DNA of 64,000 nucleotides from Edaphochlamys debaryana (GCA_016858145.1 JAEHOE010000147.1:186001-250000), one strand, 5' to 3'. Counted from the stretch's first letter, positions 1-12,100 are shown. The notes: generated from the letters alone by a model not told the origin. Made by a program: numbers and translations.

Positions 1-2961
1 CCCTGCAGGTTGCCTGACCTGGCCAGCGCGAGAAAGCCGGCCGAGCGCGTCAGGGACAGGTCTGACTGATGCCTGATGCGCCCGCCACGTGACTGAAACC
101 GTACGAAGTCCTCGTACAGCATCTCGGGTGGCGCGTAAGCGGTCGTGCGGACGTCCACGGGCACGGGCAAGAGACGCCAGTCGAGGCAGGAGACCGAGGG
201 GGTGGTGGGTTCACAAGGTGTGTTGGGGTTGGCGGGGGCCGCCAGTGGCAGGGGCAGCACCTGGGTTCCCTCGGGATCAATGACACGGAGATTATCATAC
301 TCGTCCACGACGACGTTCTGCAGCTTGAGATCCACCTCGATGACGCCAGCTGCCTCCAGCTTCGCCAGCAGATCCGCCAGGGCTTGAATTAGGCGCCCCA
401 CACGGGGCCAGTCGGCTGGGGGAGCCGGCGGCGGAAACAACACGGCTGCAATCTGCTCTGGCGACCACCGCCGGGCTGCGGGGACCGAGCTTGTAGTGCC
501 AAGGTGGTTGCTGCCCTCTCCCTTAGCCACGGCCTCGAGGACGTCCCACAGGCTGCCCTGGGCTGCCCAGGGGGTGTAGAGGACCAGCTCCACACAGGCG
601 GGCTCCCGGCGGCTGGCCAGCACCTCCCAGAACAGGAGCGGCGCGGACAGCACCGCGGCGGCCGCAGCGCCGCCGAAGCGCCACGCCAGCGCGGCCTGCT
701 TGGAGAGGTGGGCGAGCAGCTCGCGGCCCAGGCTTTGGGCGACTCGGTCGGCAGGGGGCAGGGGGCCCGCAGCCGAGGTGCGGCCCACGCAGCGCGTGAC
801 GGACTTGCGGGCTACCTGCGCGGGGCGTGAGGCATGAGGTCAAGGCAATGTGCGGCCATGGGGTAGAGGAATGGGGGACCGCTTCTTCTCGATCCGTGCG
901 TTGGGCGTTGCCTTGGGAGGGAGCGAGGAGCCCCTGGCTCGCATGGCCCCATGCAGGCTTGCCCAACATGCGGGGCCCTAGCGACGCATGAGATCCACGT
1001 CCAAGCCCCTGCGTGCCTGCCTTCCTAAAGCCCTGAGTGCCCTCGTCCGGACCCGCCCCTGCGCCTTGACCCTGCCTCATGCCCTCACCAAGAGCACATC
1101 GGTAATCCTGAGGCCCTGAGCACCCGCAGTCCCCACCCTTAGCCCCTGCAGTCCCGCCGTCCCGCAGCCGCCTCAAATGCCCCTTGCCCCTGCCCCATGC
1201 CCTCACCATGAGCACCTCGGAGTTACAGCCCGGCCGCTGAACGAGGAGCCGGCATGGGTCCACTACGTTGCGCCGCCGGGCCAGCGGCCGCTGATCCGGG
1301 CTAGCGGAGGCGCTGCCCGTCTGTCCTGCACCGCCGCGGCGGTTGGGCGCGCCGTACGGCGCCTCGTCAGCGCCGTACAGCTCCACGTGCGCGCCCGCAG
1401 CCCGCAGCTCGGACAGGCTCTCGGGCGCAATGCTGCGGACAGCCGGGCCCCAGGTGTTGCTCAGCCGATCCAGCTTCGACGCGATGTGGCATCGGTTGCA
1501 ATTCTCGACGTCGACCACAAGGAGCTCTAACGGTGCTGTCAGGTCGACCGCCTGCCCCCCAGGAAAAGCCCCAGAGACAGGGGCTGCCCCAGAGAGGCAG
1601 CAGGGCGGCCCGTTATCGATGGCGAGGCGCTTGTCGAAGGGCCTGCTACGCTTGGCCGCCTGGCGCGGGGCGGGGGGGGGGGGGCGATGGGAGGGAGGGA
1701 CGGGGGTAAGGCAGGTGGGGCTTGTGGGGAAAGGAGACACGGGAGACGAGGTACGCGAAAAGCAAGGCCAGCAAATGCTTGTGGGGAGGACGGAGGAGCA
1801 CATTGGGCCGGGCCTTGCGGAGCTGTGCATAGGGCCGACGGGTCGACGGGCCGAGGGGGTGAGGGCACATGCGTGTGTCGAGTGTGAGGGTTGCATGGGG
1901 CACAAGTTACCAGCCTCTGCACCCATACTGCTATCTTAGCCGGTTAGTCGACCCGTAGCCCCCCGGCGGCGACTGGCGTGCCCGCTTTGGCACCAAGGGG
2001 CACAAGGCCCTCGGACTCATCACCCACCTGTTGCTTGGGTTCAGGCCAGACCGTAGGGTAGGGCCAGGAAGCATTGAGTTCAGCGCTGCACGGGAGAGCA
2101 GGAGGGTGCGGGGTGGTGTGTGAGCTGAGAAGGCATGCGTCGGCTAGCGAGAAATGGCGGGTCTGGGCTGACGCGGGGCAAGTCTGCTGCAGGCCTGCAG
2201 CCTGCTCCGATGAGCTAGTGCATTTTGCAACGCAGTAGGTGGGGCCCCGCGGGACTGGCAGTGGCGAGCGCACCTGTCAGTGAGGTCGTCCACCAACATG
2301 GGAATGTCCTGGCGAGAGGGTGAGCCGAGGGTGTGTGGGCAGGGGGGGGCTGGGTTTGGCGCAGGGCGTGGGGCAGGCCCGACACCCGCCGCGCTGCCAG
2401 GGCCGCACAGCGTGGGAGCTAGTTAGACGGAGCTCTCCATGGCCCGCGAGCCGTCGCGAAGCCTCAAAGTGCCGCGGCCATGCTGATGTCCGCAGCCCGC
2501 ACAGCTCGCGAACCACCCCAAGCTGACCGTCTTCTGATGAAAGCTCAGGAGCCACTTCCAATATCAACATAGGAAAGCTGTCAGTAAGCAGCTAGAGGTC
2601 TAGACCTTTCCCACATTCCTACGGCTTCACACAAACACACTGACGAAGCGCTTTCTCAAGCGCACATGTCTTCTCGGAGACATAAGTCTGCCAATGAGAC
2701 AGTGCTCAGGTCGGCAGAGGCCTGGCCAAGACTCGGGGCCTGCATGGGCCTCCAGCGGGTGTACGCGCTCCCGCGCTCCCGACCGACGCGCACCTGTGCC
2801 TCGCCATCTTGATCTACGTCGTGCTCCATAGCTTCATCAGACCCCACCACCACCTCCACACAGATGGCGAGCGACTTGACGGCCATTGCCAGTTCCGAGG
2901 CCTCCTGCGCGGCCACAGCACGATCGCAGGGTTGGCAGCTTCCGGAAATGGAGGCTTCCAT
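1..2961 (-). CDS. Atypical protein-kinase-like protein, 5' part only (runs off left edge)
   Basis: Five exons join in phase 0: 2961-2794, 2591-2409, 2273-2028, 1659-1207 and 815-1, with GT donors and AG acceptors; the donor at 2408 is the least certain. The last two exons form a protein kinase fold: VARK (beta-3 Lys) directly across the 1207/815 junction, a helix with RELLAH (alpha-C Glu), a hinge-like VELVLYTPW then GSLWDVLE, a catalytic loop VIEVDLKLQN, a metal-site VIDPEG, and an APE-like YAPPEM. The catalytic Asp, Lys and Asn and the metal Asp survive, but HRD reads EVD and DFG reads DPE, so activity is uncertain. The N-terminal half (exons 1-3) has FPMLILEVAPE, a beta-strand-like acidic stretch that could belong to a nuclease-like or regulatory domain; this is only a guess. 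The ATG at 2961 is the first Met of the open exon. The rest of the C-lobe lies outside the window. Confidence 0.68.
1728..1775 (+). repeat. Dispersed repeat 'GGAGACACGGG' family, copy 1
   Basis: About 45 bp with the core GGAGACACGGGAGACGAGG followed by ACGCGAAAAGCA and GGCCAGCA. Related copies lie near 23815, 27700 (reverse), 27984, 44928 (reverse) and 54822 (reverse). It sits in the last complete intron of the kinase-like gene and is probably a transposon end. Confidence 0.6.
1925..1965. mobile_element. Relic of a hAT-like MITE end
   Basis: CATACTGCTATCTT resembles the terminal repeat of the elements at 34454 and 45667. It is followed by TTAGTCGACCCGTAG and CCCCCGGCGGCGACT, which also occur at 45697-45727. 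No opposite end or target duplication is visible, so it is a truncated copy inside a kinase-gene intron. Confidence 0.5.
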
Positions 2962-3702
2962 TGCTCGAGCTTACCATGCTGGCCATCCCGGCGCAAAGGC
3001 CGGAGGAAGCGGTCGCGGGCACCTTCCTCGGGGTGATGCTGGCCATCGCTTGACCTGTGCTTGCTTTCGGGTCGTGTGACTGCAAAGTGCAGGCTGTGGG
3101 TGTATGTATGAAACAGTTGATGAAAGGGTTTGCTTATAGGCCCACGGCGGTATCGGATTGCGTGCCGTGCGGGCCCATGCGTGCCCTCAGGGCGCCGTTG
3201 GGGCGCCGACAGGGGACCCCGCATCCTCCCTGCCTCCTGATGAGACTTCCCCAGCAAGCGTCCCGACCGTGACTGCTCCTACCCACAACTCTTCACCTAG
3301 CAAACACAGCCAGCTAGCACCTATCGTACTTCCCCTAGGCACGCACTCTGTCCCAACTCAGAGCACGCCGGGACTTCTGTCTCACACAGCTCTACCTAAG
3401 ACCCACCCAACTGCATTGACCCACGCTCAGCTCGGGTTTTTTCAAACCCCTCCGCACACAGCCTGCCCCCGTGGCCTGCCCCCTGCATCCGGCAATCACG
3501 CGGGAACCCCTCGCGTTGGCGGTGGCCGGCCCAAGCAGGCCCTGCCATTGCTTCCCGGCCCCCATCCCTCCCCCACACTGTCACATGCCGCCCCAGGGCC
3601 TCCGCCGCGCCTGACGCTTTAGGGATCACAACGCCAGCGCAGCCCTCCTCAGCTCGGGAGCAGGAAACGCCTGCTGTTCCTCAGCTCGGCGCGCGCTCCA
3701 CG
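2962..3702. other. Intergenic region between two minus-strand genes
   Basis: It holds the 3' flank of the cupin gene and the 5' flank of the kinase-like gene. No convincing coding exon, RNA gene or repeat was found. The open frames here lack splice context and protein-like composition. Confidence 0.5.
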
Positions 3703-6700
3703 TCAGTGCGTCGCCGCAGCGGCCGCCACCGGCGCCGCCGCGCCGCCGGCCGCCGCCTTGCCCCCCGCGGCCGCCACCGCCACCACCGCCTCGGCGTCGC
3801 CGCCCTCGCCCCCACCGGCCCCAGCCCCGGTCCCCGGGGCAGCCCCGTGCTTGGCCTTCTTGGATGGCAGCGCCCCCGCGGCGGGGGGGCTGGTGGAGAG
3901 GTCGGCGGCCTGCGTGGCAGCCAAAGGGTATGCAGACGTCAACGAGGCATGGCGCTTGCTAGTGGCGTAGGGCATGGGCCGCAGAACTACGCAGACCGGT
4001 GGTTCAGGCTGGCAGCCACCCGGTTCGGCATATCGCTGAAGCTTGAAAGAATGGGGGAAAGGAGCGCGTTCCAAATCTGGGATGCTGACAACGTGAAGGC
4101 ATGGCACCGTGTGGGCGACCCACCTGCGTGGCAGCCAGGGGCAGCGCCAGGCCCTTCTCGATGATGGAGCGGTAGGGCTGGTAGTACCTGGGGGGGAGGG
4201 TGGAGGGGGAGGGGGAGGGGGAAGCTGAGCGGAACCGCGTGGCCTGCGCCAGAGAAGCAGAGCTTGGAGGCGGAGGTGGTGGTGGAAGTGGTGATCCCTC
4301 GACCCCCGCGCTCCTGGCCCTGGTCCTGAGGGCCCAGCTCCCTCAGTCCTCCACCAGGCCTGGCCAGTGAGAGTCGTCCTTACCGCCGGCGGCCTTGAGC
4401 CGTGCTGCCTTCCTGCTTGCCTCGCCTCTGCCCCACCCACAACCTGCCAGCCCTCCAGCCGAGCCGAGCGCCAGCCACACCTACGCCGACTCCAAGCTTT
4501 GTTCCCCCTTCATCTCCCCTCCCCCTCACCAGGCCTGGAAGGGGCCGTCCCACCACTCGAGCAGGCAGTTGTCCTCCAGGAACTCAAACATGTGCGGAGT
4601 CCTGACAGGGGCCAGGGGGGGGGGGAGGGGTTAACTCACACATGTCAGATCAGGGGACAAGAGCGGAGTGGGGTGACATGGCAAATCTATACATGTGCGG
4701 AGTCCTGACAGGGGCCAGGGGGGGGGAGGGGTTAACTCACACATGTCAGATCAGGGGACAAGAGCGGAGTGGGGTGACATGGCAAATCTATACATGTGCG
4801 GAGTCCTGACAGGGGCCAGGGGGGGGGAGGGGTTAACTCACACATGTCAGATCAGGGGACAAGAGCGGAGTGGGGTGACATGGCAAACCTATACATGTGC
4901 GGAGTCCTGACAGGGGCCAGGGGGGGGGAGGGGTTAACTCACACATGTCAGATCAGGGGACAAGAGCGGAGTGGGGTGACATGGCAAATCTATACATGTG
5001 CGGAGTCCTGACAGGGGCCAGGGGGGGGAAGGGGTTAACTCACACATGTCAAATCAGGGGACAAGAGCGGAGTGGGGTGACATGGCAAATCTATACATGT
5101 GCGGAGTCCTGACAGGGGCCAGGGGGGGGGAGGGGTTAACTCACACATGTCAGATCAGGGGACAAGAGCGGAGTGGGGTGACATGGCAAATCTATACATG
5201 TGCGGAGTCCTGACAGGGGCCAGGGGGGGGGAGGGGTTAACTCACACATGTCAAATCAGGGGACAAGAGCGGAGTGGGGTGACATGGCAAATCTATACAT
5301 GTGCGGAGTCCTGACAGGGGCCAGGGGGGGGGAGGGGTTAACTCACACATGTCAGATCAGGGGACAAGAGCGGAGTGGGGTGACATGGCAAATCTATACA
5401 TGTGCGGAGTCCTGACAGGGGCCAGGGGGGGGGAGGGGTTAACTCACACATGTCAGATCAGGGGACAAGAGCGGAGTGGGGTGACATGGCAAACCTATAC
5501 ATGTGCGGAGTCCTGACAGGGGCCAGGGGGGGGGAGGGGTTAACTCACACATGTCAGATCAGGGGACAAGAGCGGAGTGGGGTGACATGGCAAATCTATA
5601 CATGTGCGGAGTCCTGACAGGGGCCAGGGGGGGGAAGGGGTTAACTCACACATGTCAAATCAGGGGACAAGAGCGGAGTGGGGTGACATGGCAAATCTAT
5701 ACATGTGCGGAGTCCTGACAGGGGCCAGGGGGGGGAGGGGTTAACTCACACATGTCAGATCAGGGGACAAGAGCGGAGTGGGGTGACATGGCAAATCTAT
5801 ACATGTGCGGAGTCCTGACAGGGGCCAGGGGGGGGGAGGGGTTAACTCACACATGTCAAATCAGGGGACAAGAGCGGAGTGGGGTGACATGGCAAATCTA
5901 TACATGTGCGGAGTCCTGACAGGGGCCAGGGGGGGGGAGGGGTTAACTCACACATGTCAGATCAGGGGACAAGAGCGGAGTGGGGTGACATGGCAAATCT
6001 ATACATGTGCGGAGTCCTGACAGGGGCCAGGGGGGGGGAGGGGTTAACTCACACATGTCAGATCAGGGGACAAGAGCGGAGTGGGGTGACATGGCAAATC
6101 TATACATGTGCGGAGTCCTGACAGGGGCCAGGGGGGCGAGGGTGGTGGGGTGGGAAACATGGATGCGGTCCTCACAGGAGGGGAACAGAGCCCCGCCCCC
6201 GGCCTCCGCTACCCCCGGAAACACACGCACCGAGCGATAATCGCTGCCACTGACAATCTTGCCCTGAATTGCTGCCGAACAAGGCCCCCGCTACCCCGCA
6301 CTGACAACCTTGCCCTGACTTGCTACCGAACAGGCCCCGCACTGCCCCCGCACTGCCCCGTACTGACAACACACGCACCGGGCGGGAATGACGATGAAGT
6401 CGTTGGGTCCGTACTCCTGCACCACCTCCCGGCCGGTGTGGGGGTCCTGTCCGGGGGGAGGGGGTGCCAAGGACCGGGAAGGGTTGGCACGCAATGAGGC
6501 GAGATTCCAGCGGGGCTAGGGTGGTGTAAGGCGGGGTGGGGCCCGCAGTAAAAAAGTCCTCCGCCACCCCAGGGCAGTAAGCCGCCTATGCCGGGGACGC
6601 CACCCATGTCAGCCTCTCATGCCCTCAGCGCTGTGAGCCTTACACTGCTTTTCCCGTTGCGGACCGGAGTGAGTGGATTCTGTGGCTAGGACGACGGTTT

Positions 6701-8287
6701 GCTGAGCCCAGGGCCCGCGGCCCAGCCCCCCCATCTGCTGCAACCCGATGACTAAGGTGTGACACACCGGCCACGTGTACAGGGACCCGTGCGAGCACGT
6801 GGAGCGATCTGAGGCCCCGCCACGCTGGTGTCGCGAGCTGCGGTCAGCGGCCGACGGTTAGCGGTTGGCGGTTGGCACTCACGATCATGCGCAGGCGCGT
6901 CCTGCCCCGCAGTACGATGTCGTACTGGTTGCAGTCGTGCAGGTCCCCGCTGCGGCGGTAGCCGGCCTTGGTGGTGTACCTGACAGGGGGGGGGGGGGTA
7001 AAAGGGAGGGGGAGGGCGCTTTCCTGGCATGCGGATTCCGAGCCAAGCGAGTGGGGGGACTGCAGGCACCTCAATGCGCACGCTGGCTGTCCTCTCGCTG
7101 CGGAAAAGCACGAGTGGCAGACAATCACCCCTTCCCCCCCCCACCCCCCGCCCCCGCCACCTGTGCAACCACCCTGCCGTACAACCAGCTCTGCATGCGC
7201 CTCAGCTCGTACCATGCCACCCATGCCTTCCGCCGTGCTTTCCCCTACCTCATCCTTTCCCTCCCGCCCCTCTCCTAGCCCAGGTGCTCACATGTTGACA
7301 TAAACCCCCTCGGACAGCTGGGGGCGGAAGGCAGGCAAGGGCGCGAGGGGCAGGCATGGAGGGGGGCGGTCAGCTGCAGGGCTGAAAGACTGCCTAGCCC
7401 ACGACACGACCGGCCCAACTGCATCGTAGCAAGCAGCCCTCCCGTGCGCAGCAGAGGGCAGATTGCAGTGCCCTGATTGCCGTACGCGATCGGGTTGCCG
7501 TACCTTGAACTTGTAGATGGAGCCCCGCCCGTCATGGAAGGCCGTGGCCTATGGGCGGGACGGCCCAGGGGGACGGGGGGCGGGGAGTAGGGTGTCCGGG
7601 TGATTCAAGAGTCCGGACGTGTCAGATCCCCCAGGGCGAGAAGCAAGAAATGTTCTGTCGTGTGGTAACTTGCAGCCCTTTCGTATAATGCCGTACGGTC
7701 CCAGACACGCAGGCAGACAGATACGGGGAAGGCGGTGACTAGCGGGGACCAGGCTTCGAGGGGACAGTGAGGCATGGCTCCGTTACCCGTGCAGCACGAT
7801 CGGTGCTGGCTCACGTGTGGCTCCGGCAGTCTGGCCAGGAGCACCGCTGGGGCCAGCGCCCAGCTGTCAAGCTCCAGCCGGAACCTGTCCCTCGCACGAA
7901 AGGCTATGCACCTGCCCTGGGCCCCTCGATAGCAGCTGCACTCGCGTCGGGCCCCTCGCAACCCACCTGCCCCTCCGCCACGGCCGACATATCCATGCTC
8001 GCGCTGGGCGCCGCAGCGACGTCCGGCCATTCGAGCACCTCTGGAGCGCCCGCGAGCGCCTTCAGCTGCGCGATAGCGTCCAGGGCGGCCTTCGGCAGAG
8101 CGGACAGGGCCGGGGCCGAATCGGGGGAAGAATGGCGCGGGCCTCGCGTGTCGTCGCGCCCGCGCTTGTGGTGCGCATTTAACGAGGCGTGCTTGTTACG
8201 ACGCTTTCGGAGAGCGCTGATAGCGTGCCAGGCGAGCGAGCCTGCAAGCAGGCCTCGCTCGAGGAATTGGAGCCAGGCCGGCGCCAT
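3703..8287 (-). CDS. Cupin-domain protein (299 aa, 8 exons)
   Basis: Exons 8287-7967, 7548-7504, 7317-7292, 6979-6883, 6446-6379, 4601-4530, 4187-4124 and 3909-3703 splice in frame to 900 nt. Residues about 110-225 form one cupin barrel: GDLHDCNQYD (His145), GRTRLRMIDP, PNDFIVIPARTPHMFEFLED (His189) and EWWDGPF then YYQPYRSIIE. Two His in the usual metal-ligand positions suggest a metal-binding cupin; substrate and reaction cannot be told. The first ~107 residues start MAPAWLQFLERGLLAG, a possible signal anchor, then a basic KRRNKH patch and a linker. The last ~70 residues are Ala/Gly-rich after a basic SKKAKHG. An in-frame ATG at 8338 would add 17 residues. Intron 5 carries the 101-bp array, and intron 7 is bounded by a 15-bp direct repeat. 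Confidence 0.88.
3910..4123 (-). other. Introner-like intron 7 of the cupin gene
   Basis: The donor-side exon end and the acceptor-side intron end share TGGCTGCCACGCAGG (4123-4137 and 3909-3923 on this strand), so the intron body is flanked by a 15-bp direct repeat. The body at about 3935-3995 resembles 24138-24196: both read CAACGA then GCG-CTT, GTGGCGTAGGGC and ACTACGCAGACC. This looks like insertion of a repeat unit with duplication of its target, rather than an old intron. Confidence 0.55.
4592..6140 (-). repeat. 101-bp tandem array grown from a splice acceptor
   Basis: Sixteen copies of the GTGCGGAGTCCTGACAGG junction start at 4592, 4695, then every 101 bp (one step of 100) to 6108. On the minus strand each unit reads a C-tract, CCCCTGTCAG, then GACTCCGCACATGT, which are the true intron-5 acceptor and the first 14 nt of exon 6. 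It continues for 51 nt and reaches ACATGTGTGAGTTAAC, a donor-like site. Units carry a few diagnostic variants, and the six units from 4796 match the six from 5402. There are no unique spacers, so it is not a CRISPR. Confidence 0.95.
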
Positions 8288-9185
8288 ATTCTGCTGAGCG
8301 GTGTGGGCTGTATGAAGTCTTTTGCATCGAGTACTCACTGAGTCTCGCTAATAGGTTGCAGCCGCAAGTAATCCGCTCTCGGGCTGGCGGCCTTCGCGCC
8401 AAAACTAATCGGGACGGGGGGGGGGGCGGGGGGGGGGGGGGAAGGATGTCGACCCCGTCGCCTGAGAATCCCGCGCCTACACCGGCAAGGTGGACACGTG
8501 CAGTATAAATTCACAGGGCACAGCACTGGACCGAGGCGAGGGCGTTGGGCTTCGAGCCATCCAGGTTCGCATGTCACGTAACAGCGGCATGTCCGCCGAC
8601 ACCAGAGGTACCCCTACCCTACCCGCCTGCCTCCCGATGCACCCTGCCTCCACCTGGGGCTTACAGCAAGGCTAGAGTCTTGCTCGGTGCGACCCCCCAG
8701 TCCCCACTCCCCACTCCCGGCGAGGGATACGCGGTACGGCACGATCGCGGGCCTTTGTGAGTCGCGGACAGTCGCAACAGTGACAGCGCGCACAGCTAGG
8801 ATGCATCGCGAAGACTTGGCACAAGAGAGCGACCGTTGAGCAAAAAGTGCCTGTTGCTCGCCTACCGGGAGGCCCTGTTGCCTTGCGCCCTCCAGAGGCC
8901 GTTTAAGTGTTCTCTAGTAGAAAGTAGAAGTCCTAGGCTACCTCCTGTGTGCCTCATTGAGAGCCGACTGGGACAGCGAACGGGGTGCCCTGAGTGCCTT
9001 TCTACACTACCGACGCGGTTCCGGGCGTCGCTCCAAGCAGGCTACCTCACAGTGAAGCCTGAGTCCGCGAGATGCCGTTTCCCTGAAGCGCTGGTGAGGA
9101 TGGAGCTCCTTTCCGTCGCTAACAGCGCGTCGGTGGCTCTCCCCACTGTGCGCTATGCTCACAAGCTGTAACGCGCAGACCTTCG
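8288..9185. promoter_or_regulatory. Divergent intergenic region between cupin and coiled-coil genes
   Basis: These ~900 bp lie between the starts of a minus-strand and a plus-strand gene, so promoters of both should be here. A TATAAAT lies at 8504-8510 on the plus strand; which start it serves is unclear. A run of G broken by single bases fills 8415-8441. No exon was recognised. Confidence 0.4.
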
Positions 9186-12100
9186 ATGGACTCAGCTCTT
9201 GAAGCGGCTGCTGGGTCAGGGCTTGCAAAGACACAGTTCAACGACTTCGGCGGACCGAGCAGTGCCCTGGCACCGGCGCTGTCAAAGGCTTCACAGACAG
9301 TGCCGAATGGGAGCTCTTCGGGGACAGTCGCTGCCGAGCAGCACGACGGGTCCCTGATGGAACCGAAGGTGCGTCGCGGCTATGCTTGAGGCTCGTGTAA
9401 TACTTTCACGGCACAGCTGTTGGTTATTGCCCTGACGCCGGTATCGGGAGGCCGCCCGGAACGCGGCATGCCATGCTCGAGTCCGCGCTTGCACCGTGCA
9501 GGCTTGCAGGGCCTCCCTGCGTAGCGATGCACACGGCCATCTCTTATACTCAGTCTTAGGCTTACTCGGGGTGCTGGCCCCTTGTCTCCCTCACGCCGTG
9601 CTTTCAGTCGCTGCTGCTGGAGCCTCTGGGAGGGCAGGAGACCCCCTCGCTCGAGCTCCCTCCCGGAACTCGATGGAGAGAGCCCCAAGCCCACCGCCTC
9701 AGCCCCGGTGGCAGCAGCGGCGGCGACTGCCCCGCAAGCCTGACCGGCAGCCCGCGGTCCTCGCACGCCGGCTGCCTGTCGCTGAGTCCCGACGACAGCC
9801 AGCGCTGCAGCAGCGACGATAAGAGCGCCACGGGGCTGAGTCAGACGACAAAATGCCAGTCGCAGGAGGTAAACAGGGCGCTGGCAATCGCACGGGTATT
9901 GGCAGCCCATTCCGGTCTTGGCGGGAATGCCCCAGACGGCTTCTGCCCCATTCTGGCCCTTGCGCCGCCCTGCAACGCGGTGTCTCACTCCTCATCGCCC
10001 GGGCCCTGCTCTTCCCTCTTTCCTCTTCCCCTACATCGCTCCCCAGGTGGCGGAGCTGCAGCTGGCGCTGGCGCAGTCGAGCTCGGCGCTCAAGGCCAGC
10101 CAGGGGCAGCTGCAGGCGCTGTCGGCGCGCGTGGAGGAGCTGCAGGTTGGTTGGGCTGGGTTGGAACTTGGTTGGTCGGTTGGTGGGTGGGCTGTGGAGT
10201 GCATGCTGGGGCTGGGGCTGGGAGAGCTGTGCGGCGGAACACAAGAGGCTTCGAGCATAGCACCAAGCGCATTTTTATGACTGCTGCTTCTGCGGCTTCA
10301 CTTCCCTCTGGCATGATGCCCTGCTGGCTGAACCCACCCCCCGCATCCGCCCCTCCCCCGGCAGGCCCAGCTGGAGAGCGAGTGCGGTCACATGCTGGCG
10401 GCGGTGCAGGGGGAGCTGGGGGCGCAGGAGCGGGTGCACCGGGGCCGGCTGGCGGACCTGCAGGTGCGCCGGGGTGGGGCCCAGGCGTGGTCGCCTTCAG
10501 GACAGGAGGGCCGGGCATAGGGGTGTAGGCATGGGAGCTTGCAAGTGACCGAAGGGAGGTGTTGAGCGACCTGGCAGGGCCTAGGCCCTCTGTAGAGCGG
10601 AACGCTGGGCCATTGATGCACCACTGCTGGCCGTACTGTGTTTGGCACCTGGGTTTCCTGTTCATAACCCGGCATCTTACGCCTTGCTGTCTCCTGCTTG
10701 CTGTGCAGGATCGGCTCCAGCGAGCAGAGCTGGCGGCAGCCTCCTCGGCAGCCCGCGAGGCAGCCCTGGAGCTGGAGCTGCGGGCGGCGCAGTCAGTCCT
10801 GGCGGGGGCGGGGCTGGCAACACGGGGAGAGGCCCCGGCCACCCAGGCTGAGGGCCAGGCCCAGCTGGGACCAGCCCTTCTGGCGCTGCTGCCCGCCCTC
10901 AACTCGGCCCTGGCTACGGTGGATGCTGCTGAGGTGCGCCAAGCAGTGGTGTCCGGCTCTGCGGGCTCAGCCCTGGAGGCGTGCCTCGCATCTGCAGTGT
11001 CTGCATCGGCGGAGAGAGCGGCGCTGCGGGACCAGGTGAAGGAGCTCTATGAGCGCCTGGGCCAGACGCAGCGACGCACGGGCGCTGCGACTGCCATGCT
11101 GGCCGCGACACACGCGGCCGAGCTCGCGCGCGAGCAGTCGCGGCGCGTCGCGTTCGCAGCGGAGGCTCGGTGCTTTGCGGCTGCGGCCATCTGCGCGCGG
11201 GTGTTCCGGGCTGTGGAGCGGGAGGCAGCCGAGGAGGAGTTGAGAGTGCTTAGCGCGCGGCTCGCCGAGGCCGAGGCTGCGCGCGATGTGCTTGCAGTGC
11301 AGCTGGCCGAGGCGCAGCAGGGCCTGGAAGAGGCGGTCTCGCAGCTGGAGACCGAGGCGGCTGGGGCCGCGGTCATCCGCGAGGAGCTCCGCGTCCTCCG
11401 CGAGCAGTCCTCGGACCTGGCGGAAGTCGCGGATGACAAGGCCAAGGAGGTGCCCTCGGAGGACGACCTCCGCGCAGACGCTGCGCTGCCCAAGCCGCAC
11501 CGCTCGGGTCGCTCCACTTCGCAGAAGCACCAGCACCTGGCCGCGGCCCTGCAGGCCCAGTCGTGCGAGGTCGCGGGCCATGCGCAGCCCCAGCCCGACC
11601 CCATCATGTTCACCAACGTCATGTGGGACGCGTCCACGGCCGCACGTGCCGGTGTGGAGGACGGCGAGGAGGAAGGGTCGGATGCAGCTGTGCAAGGGCG
11701 GTTGCGTGCCGTGGGGACGGCTGCTGGCAAGCAGGACGAGCAAGACCCTGAGCCTGCGCCTCAGCTGGAGGATGCGGAGGAGGCGGCTCTGGTGGACGTC
11801 ACGGCCACGGTCACCACCACGACCACCTGCAGCCCCGAACCTGCACATGCCACGAGTGCAGCCCCTTCAACAACCTCGAACGGCATGGGCGCTGCGCCCG
11901 AGCCCTGCAGCAGCTGCTACGCCACCGCCTCCGCCCAGGCCGCCCTGGCAGGCGCCGCCTCCACGCAGTCGCTGGCGCCCAACACTTCCCTGCGCTCCCG
12001 CACCTCGGAGCCGCCCAACTGGGTCACCAACGCGGCCTTCAAGTCTCGGCCCTCCGCAACGGCTACAGTCTCCGCACAGTCCTCCGTCGAGTGCGCGCCG

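Noticed and set aside
523..1926. A 467-codon minus-strand open frame
   Set aside because: It runs through an exon, an intron and another exon of the kinase-like gene in the wrong frame for the second. Motif continuity (VARK, hinge, catalytic loop) requires splicing.
4592..6140. Possible CRISPR array
   Set aside because: Units are directly tandem with no unique spacers and lie inside a eukaryotic intron.
4695..6240. A ladder of nearly identical 71-residue frames on the plus strand
   Set aside because: They are overlapping readings of the 101-bp tandem repeat inside a cupin intron, antisense to the gene.
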